From assembly GCA_023487325.1 (NCBI GenBank), contig JAMDBS010000032.1, forward strand, positions 1 to 19,813: a stretch of 19,813 nt of DNA. The letters are read 5' to 3'. Of the stretch, positions 14,758-19,813 are shown piece after piece. This DNA comes from Patescibacteria group bacterium (GTDB lineage Bacteria; Patescibacteria; UBA1384; JAMDBS01). The position numbers and the translations under genes are program-made. The notes under the pieces are model-generated. The model ran no database searches, was not told where the DNA came from, and was given only the letters and a program-made list of their open reading frames with translations. Every line of letters begins with the position of its first letter. The first letter of the stretch is position 1.

Positions 14758-15165
14758 TTATTTTCCCAATATATATTTCCACCATTTGCTGGGATTGGGC
14801 AGATTCTCAGACGAACCTCCGTTTTCGCTATTATTATTTTTAGGAGCGGGAGTTTTTGTACTGCTGGCATTTTCCGGTATCAAGATCATTTTTTCGTCAG
14901 GTTTTTTCAATCCCAAGCGGCTTCTGGCTTCTAATTCTTTAAAAACATCTGTTTGCATATATACTAACTGATTTTTCAGATAATTATTTTGTTCCTCAAG
15001 CGTCTTAATTGAATTTTCGTAGTTTTTAATTTTTTGATTGACTTGCCAATTTTTCCAAATAGAGCGACCGATACTAAAAAGAATATAAACAATTACTGCC
15101 AAAATAATAATTTTGGCTGCCCAAGAAACGACAAAATCAAAAACTTTTCTAGTCTTTTCCTTCAT
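14758..15165 (-). CDS. DivIC/FtsB-like septum formation initiator
   Basis: A 135-aa bitopic protein of the divisome: short cytoplasmic N-terminus, one membrane segment (about 15-35), an extracellular coiled coil (about 40-75), and the typical block YMQTDVFKELEARSRLGLKKPDE (69-91). FtsB/DivIC proteins bridge FtsL and FtsQ/DivIB and help activate septal wall synthesis. The C-terminus from about 98 is a low-complexity Pro/Asn/Ser tail ending in a Trp-containing segment. There is no SD; an extended -10 box lies 9 nt before the ATG, so the mRNA is probably almost leaderless. A terminator of the upstream surface-protein gene separates the units. Confidence 0.88.
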   Translation of the reverse strand: MKEKTRKVFDFVVSWAAKIIILAVIVYILFSIGRSIWKNWQVNQKIKNYENSIKTLEEQNNYLKNQLVYMQTDVFKELEARSRLGLKKPDEKMILIPENASSTKTPAPKNNNSENGGSSENLPNPSKWWKYILGK

Positions 15166-15174
15166 TATGATGAT

Positions 15175-15183
15175 ATTATATCA
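15175..15183 (-). promoter_or_regulatory. Extended -10 promoter giving a near-leaderless mRNA
   Basis: On the minus strand TGATATAAT (15175-15183), a perfect extended -10, ends 9 nt before the ATG at 15165. Transcription would begin about 1-3 nt before the start codon. No convincing -35 is visible, as expected for extended -10 promoters. Confidence 0.7.
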
Positions 15184-15188
15184 TAAAA

Positions 15189-15218
15189 AAGAAGCCCCGA
15201 ATTGCTTCGGGGTTTCTT
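15189..15218 (-). terminator. Intrinsic terminator after the LTD surface-protein gene
   Basis: GC-rich stem AAGCCCCGAA/TTCGGGGTTT (about 11-13 bp with one G-U, loop of 4) followed on the minus strand by CTTTTTTATG. It lies about 107 nt after the stop of the LTD gene and just before the DivIC promoter. Confidence 0.9.
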
Positions 15219-15280
15219 CAAGCTCTAAGCACTAGTATCTAAATGCTAAACTGTTTAACAATTTGGATACTTTGAATTTT

Positions 15281-15322
15281 GGATTTGTTTAGTATTTAGG
15301 ATTTGAGATTTAGAGTTTATTT
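15281..15322. repeat. Heptad-periodic tract (tract 2)
   Basis: Six back-to-back 7-mers on the plus strand: GGATTTG, TTTAGTA, TTTAGGA, TTTGAGA, TTTAGAG, TTTATTT; on the minus strand the phrase is close to CTAAAT. It begins 2 nt after the stop of the LTD gene. The stretch 15221-15280 between it and the terminator is similar AT-rich sequence without a gene. Confidence 0.65.
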
Positions 15323-15324
15323 AC

Positions 15325-17742
15325 CTACCAGCGACCGCCTTTTTCTGTTGATTTCGGAGTAGGAGGAGTCGGTTTTTTTACTTTAACTTTTTCTTTTTTT
15401 GGTTTAGTAGTCCACCATTGATAGGCATAATATCCGCCATAAGCGGCGCCAGCAGCAATAACAAGGATTAGCAGAGTAATCCAAAAGCGGGTCGAAGTTT
15501 TCATTTCATTTTCTGATTTTACCGTTCCATCTTCGGGATTGACAGTTTTTATTTCCGCTGATTTTCCTTGGTCAACGCTTGTTGATGGAGTTGCTTCAGC
15601 TGTTGATTTTAGTACCGTGGTTTGCGAAGAAGCTAAAATAGCTTCAGTAACTGGAGTGGCCACAACAACCGCCCATTCGCTCTCATTGTTAAAATTATCT
15701 ACGGATTTGATACCAAATTCATAAAGCACGCCATTTTTTAACCCGGTGGCTTTAGTGGAAGTTGAATCGGCGCCAGCAAGATAAATAGTTTGATAGGGTT
15801 TATTATCAATACTGGTTCCTTCGCGATAACGGACAAAATAACCTTTGGCATCGCTAACTTTTTCCCAAGTAAGATTAATCTCGCCGTCTTTGGCTGTCGC
15901 AGTAAAGTTAGCAGGTTTAGCTGGTGCGGTAATATCAAAGCCGGCCGAAACAGGTGTAAAGTGATCGGTATTTGCCCAAAGATAACCGGCGTAAGTTATG
16001 CCGTTTAGAGTTACAACGTTATTATTAACACCAGTATCTTCAAATAGTTTCCAAACGTTGGCTTTACTATCAAAATAATACAATCCCACGAGTTTATTTT
16101 GGCTAATTCCGGCTCGATCTAAATCGGCTTGGGTGTAATAGATTTTAATTGTTGCTTTGCCAGAAATTGTATCTTTAAATGGTTTAGAAAGGGCAATTTC
16201 GTAATATTTTCCAAAAGCCGTTATGCCGGTTGGCAAATTAGTGCCGGGGTTTTGATTGTAATAAGCGGTAGTTAGGGTTACGTTGGTTAAACCATTAATA
16301 TCTAGTTCTAATTCCGGCGTAGGGAATAAAACATTACTGCCGGTAAATACATTATTGGTAATCACGTTTGTCGAATTGCTGTTTAATATAATTGTCGCGC
16401 TATAAACAATTGACTCATTGCCGGCTTGGTCCTGAAATTTTACATAAACATCTTTTTGCCCGTTTCCGGCGATTAAATTCCAGCCGAGCTTAGTTACAGC
16501 ATAAGGTTCCCAATTCGCACCCGAGAAATTTTCAAAATTAGAAATTTTCATATTTTGCGTGTCGGCCGAGGCAGTAAAGTTAAGATTTACTAAATTTGAG
16601 CTTGTCAAAGTAGCGTTATTATTGATGGCGATAGTGCCAACAGGCGCGATTGTGTCTACCGTCCAAGCATAGGTAGTGGGGCTAGATTTGTCTTGCCAAT
16701 TTAAGACGCCGTTTTTGCCTAAAACGGAAATTGTATGTAAGCCGTTTGTTAAATTTGTCAGGCTTAAATTTAAGCCGTCAGTTTCTACATAGCTGGCGCC
16801 ATCTAAGCTGTATTTAAAAGCAACAACATCGGTTCCGCCAACAGTAAAATTAGCAGTGGTCTCGTTGGTTAAAACATAGGGTTTGGCAATAAATTCAGCA
16901 GTAGGTACAGAGGTATTTTTAATAATTTCTTGCCCGGCCGCGCCATCTGTCACTGGCAAATATTCAGTAGAAATTGTACCGCGGGTAACTTTTCCGGCTA
17001 GATAAAGATTCCCGTCTAAAAACGTGCTTGCGTTGTTTCCCATAACGACTTTGGCCGAGGTAAGTAAAATAGTTTCTGTTGTATCGGTAGTAATTTCTTT
17101 GTTATAAGTGAACTCCGTATTTACATTATCTACGTTCGCGTTATTAATAGTATTTTCCGGATTTGTAGCAGTTACTGGAATTTTGGCGCAGTCAATTCGG
17201 GCCGGTAATTCATTTTCCGGCAAATTATTGGATGCTTCTGGAGTTGGCACAAGATTAACATACCAGTTGTTTGCTCCATCGCTGACGCGTCCGATTGTCT
17301 TTCCTCTTTCCGGTGCGGACATCATATGTGTATATGGATTTGCGCCATAAGTTACCTGGTCGAGATCGGTAATTCCGTCAGAATATTTTAACGTTAAATC
17401 ATCGCCGGCATTTACTAACTTATTACCTGACATTTCAACTTTTACATATCCGTTAGCTTCGATGGTTAAACCAGTAAGATCGTAATTTAAAATAGCGCCG
17501 ATAGAGACAATAGAGTAACCGTCTAAAGAATAATCCTCATTATTTTGGTTGTACAATTCTACCCATTCACTTTCTCCGCTATTAGGATTAACCATAACCT
17601 CATTAATTACAATATCCGGCAGGCCATCATTTCTGTAGGCTTGGGCTTTCTGGGGGTTTAAGAGGGTGAGGGCGAAGGCAGTCTGAAGTAGCAGGGCGGA
17701 AACCAACCCATAAATTAATATTTTCTTAAGCTTATTGAACAT
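15325..17742 (-). CDS. Lamin-tail-domain (LTD) surface protein with Ig-like and FnIII domains
   Basis: An 805-aa exported, membrane-tethered protein. A signal peptide spans about 1-35, ending AQA. An LTD domain follows (about 42-175), starting DIVINEVMVNPNSGESEWVELYN, then Ig-like bacterial domains (about 290-365 and 370-460, each with DTIAPVG or QDQAGN-type edges), another beta-rich region to about 600, and a fibronectin III domain (about 610-705, PAKPANFTATAKDGEINLTWE). A Ser/Thr-rich linker leads to a C-terminal membrane segment (about 753-777) and a short Lys/Pro-rich tail ending KGGRW. LTD domains occur in secreted bacterial nucleases and adhesins; no catalytic domain is visible, so adhesion or envelope structure is likely. 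AAGGAG lies 6 nt before the ATG. A structured leader and hairpin precede it. Confidence 0.88.
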   Translation of the reverse strand: MFNKLKKILIYGLVSALLLQTAFALTLLNPQKAQAYRNDGLPDIVINEVMVNPNSGESEWVELYNQNNEDYSLDGYSIVSIGAILNYDLTGLTIEANGYVKVEMSGNKLVNAGDDLTLKYSDGITDLDQVTYGANPYTHMMSAPERGKTIGRVSDGANNWYVNLVPTPEASNNLPENELPARIDCAKIPVTATNPENTINNANVDNVNTEFTYNKEITTDTTETILLTSAKVVMGNNASTFLDGNLYLAGKVTRGTISTEYLPVTDGAAGQEIIKNTSVPTAEFIAKPYVLTNETTANFTVGGTDVVAFKYSLDGASYVETDGLNLSLTNLTNGLHTISVLGKNGVLNWQDKSSPTTYAWTVDTIAPVGTIAINNNATLTSSNLVNLNFTASADTQNMKISNFENFSGANWEPYAVTKLGWNLIAGNGQKDVYVKFQDQAGNESIVYSATIILNSNSTNVITNNVFTGSNVLFPTPELELDINGLTNVTLTTAYYNQNPGTNLPTGITAFGKYYEIALSKPFKDTISGKATIKIYYTQADLDRAGISQNKLVGLYYFDSKANVWKLFEDTGVNNNVVTLNGITYAGYLWANTDHFTPVSAGFDITAPAKPANFTATAKDGEINLTWEKVSDAKGYFVRYREGTSIDNKPYQTIYLAGADSTSTKATGLKNGVLYEFGIKSVDNFNNESEWAVVVATPVTEAILASSQTTVLKSTAEATPSTSVDQGKSAEIKTVNPEDGTVKSENEMKTSTRFWITLLILVIAAGAAYGGYYAYQWWTTKPKKEKVKVKKPTPPTPKSTEKGGRW

Positions 17743-17757
17743 ATTTTTCTCCTTTTA

Positions 17758-17796
17758 ATCTTTTTGCAAAAAGATCTGTTATTGTTAGAATAACAG
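17758..17796 (-). terminator. Terminator-like hairpin in the LTD leader (possible attenuator)
   Basis: On the minus strand an 8-bp perfect stem CTGTTATT/AATAACAG (17776-17796, loop of 5) is followed by ATCTTTTTG. That run is also the first half of an 18-bp palindrome (ATCTTTTTGCAAAAAGAT, 17758-17775) ending just before the SD. The stem is AT-rich, so strength is uncertain; its place between the leader structure and the SD fits an attenuator. Confidence 0.5.
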
Positions 17797-17912
17797 GTTA
17801 AAACTCGAATTAATTGATAAACTCAGAGAACTTAAACTTCTATATATTTAAAGCAAATTAAAAATTTCATGTAATTTTACAGATTTTTGTTTTTTATTAC
17901 CTTAAGCTATAT

Positions 17913-18083
17913 CCTTGCCAGCTTAATAGCAACAGGTCTAAGTGACCAAATATTCAATTTTTGTTTCTGGTTTTGATAACCATGATATTAGTGTCCTAGC
18001 TCGAGGTCGACCTAAGACTATCAGGGGTCATCGCAACACCATCAGACTAGCAAACCTGTTAATTAGCTGTCAAGCCGGCTAGG
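17913..18083 (-). ncRNA. Candidate structured leader RNA upstream of the LTD gene
   Basis: The 17743-18248 interval has no gene. Inside it, 18070-18083 and 17913-17926 form a closing helix of 13 pairs with one A-A mismatch, and 18055-18060 with 17931-17936 add 6 pairs within. Two positions are G-U on the minus strand but A-C mismatches on the plus strand, which indicates a minus-strand RNA. The enclosed part is richer in GC than its surroundings and has further small hairpins. I recognise no known riboswitch, 6S, SRP or tmRNA motif. It may be a leader for the LTD gene or a free-standing ncRNA. Confidence 0.5.
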
Positions 18084-18155
18084 TGTGGATAATTTACTCA
18101 TTGACGAACGTGAGATATTTAAATTTAAGATAGAGAATGACTGGGGAAAACATTA

Positions 18156-18239
18156 ACTTAAAACTCAAATGGCAAATCTCAAAACTACATCTTGAAACTA
18201 ATAGCTAATGTCTAAAGTCTAATGTCTGATTAAGATTTA
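18156..18239. repeat. Heptad-periodic tract (tract 3), 12 units
   Basis: Twelve consecutive 7-mers in one register: ACTTAAA, ACTCAAA, TGGCAAA, TCTCAAA, ACTACAT, CTTGAAA, CTAATAG, CTAATGT, CTAAAGT, CTAATGT, CTGATTA, AGATTTA. It starts 9 nt after the stop of the CAP gene (minus strand). No gene or hairpin is visible in it. Confidence 0.7.
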
Positions 18240-18248
18240 AGCTTTGAG

Positions 18249-18839
18249 TTACTTGCCAAGTATCAACCAGTTTATTCTCCCAAACAGGTTATTTATTTTG
18301 CCTAAGACAGTGTAATCGGGTTTGCCGAACATTTGTACTACCAGGGTTGTTTGATGGTTACCTATTTCGCCATATTCAACTGCAATGGCCATATTTTCAT
18401 ATTCAGGGTTTAAAATGTTATTTTTATGCGGCGCAGAGTTCATTAAACCTTTAACAACGCCTTCGGAAGTACGAAAATCCATTGCTAAATTTTCGCCAGC
18501 TAATTTATAATTATAATTTGCTTCTATCATAAAATCCCAGGGGCTCTGCCCCAGCGGGCTATAATGATCGAAATAATGAAGAGAGGCCATATTCTTAGCT
18601 TTATTTTTAGCAGCAATGTAGAGCTGGTTATTTAAACTAAGAGCTGAAAGGCCGTTAGACGCCCTTTGCGAGTTAGTAAGCTCGAATATTTTTTGTTCGG
18701 AAATATCAGAAGCATTTATTCTACCAACGAACGATAAATCAATAAATGCAAATAAAGAAATAGCGATTAGACTATTTAAAATCGCGGCAACTATTAAAGG
18801 AATTTTTTTGTCTTTGCAGTAATGATGATAAAAAAACAT
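18249..18839 (-). CDS. CAP/SCP-domain protein (YkwD-like), membrane-anchored
   Basis: A 196-aa protein with one N-terminal membrane segment or uncleaved signal (about 13-36) and a CAP domain (about 50-170). Conserved positions are present: LTNSQRASNGL (54-64), H92 in YFDHYSP, E116 in AGENLA, and H138 in PHKNNIL. Bacterial members are secreted or surface proteins of largely unknown activity. The last 25 residues (VLGKINNLFGRINWLILGK) may form an amphipathic helix. Expression signals are strong: perfect consensus promoter, a leader of about 64 nt containing a hairpin, and AAAGGTGG 4 nt before the ATG. It is divergent from tRNA-Ile, with overlapping promoters. Confidence 0.9.
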   Translation of the reverse strand: MFFYHHYCKDKKIPLIVAAILNSLIAISLFAFIDLSFVGRINASDISEQKIFELTNSQRASNGLSALSLNNQLYIAAKNKAKNMASLHYFDHYSPLGQSPWDFMIEANYNYKLAGENLAMDFRTSEGVVKGLMNSAPHKNNILNPEYENMAIAVEYGEIGNHQTTLVVQMFGKPDYTVLGKINNLFGRINWLILGK

Positions 18840-18867
18840 GGGGCCACCTTTATGAGTCTATTGAAAA

Positions 18868-18882
18868 AGACCCTAAGAGTCT
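18868..18882 (-). promoter_or_regulatory. Small hairpin plus T-run in the CAP gene leader
   Basis: On the minus strand AGACTC/GGGTCT (6 pairs, one G-U) with loop TTA runs into TTTTTC. It lies between the promoter and SD, so partial termination is possible. The stem is short and could equally be a leader-stabilising hairpin. Confidence 0.4.
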
Positions 18883-18909
18883 GCCAACCATGTTTTACTT
18901 GTTAAGTAC

Positions 18910-18938
18910 ATTATACCAGTTTTTTTCCTCCTTGTCAA
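18910..18938 (-). promoter_or_regulatory. Perfect consensus sigma-70 promoter of the CAP gene
   Basis: Minus strand TTGACA (18933-18938), exactly 17 nt, TATAAT (18910-18915). Predicted start near 18903. Confidence 0.92.
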
Positions 18939-18960
18939 TCTGAATGTATTTTGTTATCAT
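18932..18960 (+). promoter_or_regulatory. Promoter of tRNA-Ile, sharing its -35 with the CAP promoter
   Basis: Plus strand TTGTCA (18932-18937), 17-nt spacer, TATCAT (18955-18960). Predicted start about 7 nt before the tRNA. The -35 overlaps the opposite-strand TTGACA almost completely. Confidence 0.75.
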
Positions 18961-18973
18961 ATTTTATAAATAC

Positions 18974-19049
18974 GCGCGTGTAGCTCAGCGGTTAGAGCAT
19001 CGCTCTTATAAGGCGAGGGTCGATGGTTCGAATCCATCCACGCGCACCA
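18974..19049 (+). tRNA. tRNA-Ile(UAU)
   Basis: Acceptor GCGCGTG/CACGCGC, D stem GCTC/GAGC, anticodon stem TCGCT/GGCGA, loop CTTATAA with anticodon TAT at 19007-19009, variable GGGTC, T stem GATGG/CCATC. Discriminator A and CCA (19047-19049) are encoded. It reads AUA directly, unlike the lysidine-modified CAU tRNA that most bacteria use. Confidence 0.92.
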
Positions 19050-19097
19050 TTCGTTGTATTTTCGAGCGATGCTCTCAATACAACTTCATGGTAAACC
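19050..19097 (-). repeat. Hairpin element copy e (minus orientation)
   Basis: Core 19053-19084 has outer stem GTTGTATT/AATACAAC and inner stem GAGC/GCTC, loop GAT on the plus strand; box GGTAAACC (19090-19097) is the complement of GGTTTACC. The core differs from copy a only in the loop. It follows the CCA of tRNA-Ile directly. Confidence 0.88.
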
Positions 19098-19100
19098 AAT

Positions 19101-19145
19101 TTAACATTTTTGAGTAAGGCTCTCAATGCAACTTCATGGTGAGCC
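19101..19145 (-). repeat. Hairpin element copy f (degenerate, minus orientation)
   Basis: Same 32-nt geometry (19101-19132): inner stem GAGT/GCTC with a G-U pair, loop AAG, TC linker, arm AATGCAAC, TTC, AT and box GGTGAGCC (19138-19145). The other outer arm (TTAACATT) pairs at only about five of eight positions, so this copy is decaying. Tandem to copy e. Confidence 0.72.
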
Positions 19146-19154
19146 GCAACTAAT

Positions 19155-19197
19155 GTCCCGAGATAAAATTGAGATTGAAAATCGACAATTTTATGAA
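19155..19197 (+). repeat. Hairpin element copy g (plus orientation)
   Basis: GTCC at the box, CGAG, perfect outer arms ATAAAATT/AATTTTAT (core 19163-19194), GA, inner stem GATT/AATC with loop GAA, GAC, closing GAAGG. It points the opposite way from copies e and f, as copy c does relative to copy d. Confidence 0.85.
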
Positions 19198-19205
19198 GGA
19201 AAATC

Positions 19206-19234
19206 TTGACTTCGGGCTAATTTTTTGCTACAAT
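19206..19234 (+). promoter_or_regulatory. Sigma-70 promoter of the VanW-like gene
   Basis: TTGACT (19206-19211), 17-nt spacer, TACAAT (19229-19234). Predicted start near 19241, leaving a leader of about 40 nt without a placed SD. Confidence 0.82.
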
Positions 19235-19280
19235 ATGAATAACTCAAGGAAAAATAAAAACAAAAAATTAGGCCGAAACA

Positions 19281-19813
19281 ATGTCCAAGTCTAAGCAAAC
19301 CAAGCATAAAAAATCAGTAGTTATATTAAAAAGAGCAGGCGGAATTTTCTTGGCTCTTTTTATTTTTGTCGGCGTGCTTGCTGGTTCATTTTTTGGCTAC
19401 GAGAAAGCTTATGCCAATAAAATTCTTTTGGGCGTAAAAGTCGGCAGTATAAATTTAGGCGGCAAGACAAAGCAAGATGCCAAGGCGCAATTAGATAATT
19501 ATTTAAATAATTTAAGCAATAAAAATATAACGGTAATTTCCGATAATCAAATTAGCAATGTGAAATTGTCTGACTTGGGCGTTTCTTTTAATTCGCAGAA
19601 TTTAGTTGACCAAGCCTACGATATTGGCAGAGAGAATAATTATCAAATAAGATTCACTCACGCTTTGGCAGCTTTTGTTAATGAGCAAAATATCAGCTTA
19701 GTTCCCAACATCGATCAAACAAAAAGCCGCGTTGCTTTAGAAAAAATTAGCTCCAGCGTTATTAAAGATTCTAAAGACGCTTATTTTAAATTAGATGGCG
19801 AAATAGGTAACCA
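19281..19813 (+). CDS. VanW/YoaR-type peptidoglycan-binding-domain protein, 3' partial
   Basis: The frame is open from ATG 19281 to the window end (177 codons). A basic N-terminus (SKSKQTKHKK) precedes one membrane segment (about 21-40). Then comes the block LLGVKVGSINLGGKTKQDAKAQLDNYL typical of the N-terminus of VanW-family proteins, and a region resembling the putative peptidoglycan-binding domain found in them (about 80 onward). The VanW domain and any C-terminal catalytic domain would lie past the window edge. An in-frame stop just upstream (19269) fixes the start at or after 19281. No clear SD is seen. The protein should sit in the membrane facing the wall; its role is not established in the family. 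Confidence 0.82.
   Translation, partial: MSKSKQTKHKKSVVILKRAGGIFLALFIFVGVLAGSFFGYEKAYANKILLGVKVGSINLGGKTKQDAKAQLDNYLNNLSNKNITVISDNQISNVKLSDLGVSFNSQNLVDQAYDIGRENNYQIRFTHALAAFVNEQNISLVPNIDQTKSRVALEKISSSVIKDSKDAYFKLDGEIGN

Noticed and set aside
18004..18013. Palindrome AGGTCGACCT as an operator
   Set aside because: It lies inside the candidate leader RNA, is short, and has no second copy in the window.
17913..18083. Known RNA families (6S, SRP, tmRNA, c-di-GMP riboswitch) for the LTD leader
   Set aside because: None of the conserved sequence motifs of these families could be found; only the overall helix arrangement is visible.
13728..19197. Reading the hairpin elements as ordinary intrinsic terminators of tRNA genes
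   Set aside because: No copy has a T-run after the outer stem, copies b, c and g are not downstream of a tRNA stop in the right way, and the linkers and GGTTTACC box are too conserved for simple terminators.
13852..19197. A promoter inside copies b, c and g (TTGAGA with 17-nt spacing to TACGAG, CATGAA or TATGAA)
   Set aside because: The -35-like word is good, but the -10 words are poor in two of three copies, and the VanW-like gene already has a better promoter at 19206-19234.
19235..19294. Short ORF of 19 codons before the VanW-like gene as a leader peptide
   Set aside because: Its ATG follows directly on the -10 box and lies upstream of the predicted transcription start, so it should not be in the mRNA.

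Overview
The window looks like a piece of a Patescibacteria (CPR) genome, probably of a Parcubacteria-type lineage. The reasons are low GC, compact gene packing with 4-38 bp overlaps, UGA used as an ordinary stop, and a typical envelope gene set: an S11 carboxypeptidase, an M23 peptidase, a DivIC-like protein, a lamin-tail-domain surface protein, a CAP/SCP protein and a VanW-like protein. The taxonomic call is an inference, because no rRNA or ribosomal protein is present.

Layout. 1-1796 (+): D-Ala-D-Ala carboxypeptidase (5' end cut by the window edge) and an M23 metallopeptidase, both peptidoglycan remodelling. 1823-4679 (-): a three-gene unit, read as a discoidin/glutamine-amidotransferase fusion, then a ZIP metal transporter (4-bp overlap), then a miniature pyruvate kinase without B or C domain. 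4786-7644 (+): gadC-gadB, a complete glutamate/GABA acid-resistance pair. 7650-9691 (-): two separately promoted genes, an uncharacterised HExxH zincin and an orphan acidic protein with its own promoter, folded leader, strong SD and terminator. 9942-13678 (-): ftsH, a GT4 glycosyltransferase and a PIG-L deacetylase overlapping as an operon, followed by tRNA-Gln(CUG).

13728-14586 (-): tRNA-Met and initiator tRNA-fMet with a GIY-YIG nuclease gene between them, interleaved with four copies of a structured 48-bp hairpin element. 14758-18839 (-): DivIC-like gene with a near-leaderless promoter, a large lamin-tail surface protein behind a structured leader with a terminator-like hairpin, and a CAP-domain protein. 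Each of these three genes is followed directly by an AT-rich tract with a 7-bp period. 18974-19813 (+): tRNA-Ile(UAU), three more hairpin elements, and the start of a VanW-family protein.

The most unusual signal is the hairpin family. Seven copies share one geometry: a GGTTTACC-like box, an 8-bp outer stem, fixed linkers GA and GAA, a 4-bp inner stem and a 3-nt loop, with a 32-nt core every time. The stem sequences differ between copies but stay complementary in six of the seven. Copies abut the CCA ends of three tRNA genes, bracket tRNA-Met, and flank the GIY-YIG gene as direct repeats. Other points of interest are the minimal pyruvate kinase, the LTD leader RNA, the heptad tracts, gadBC in a putative CPR genome, and the discoidin-amidotransferase fusion.
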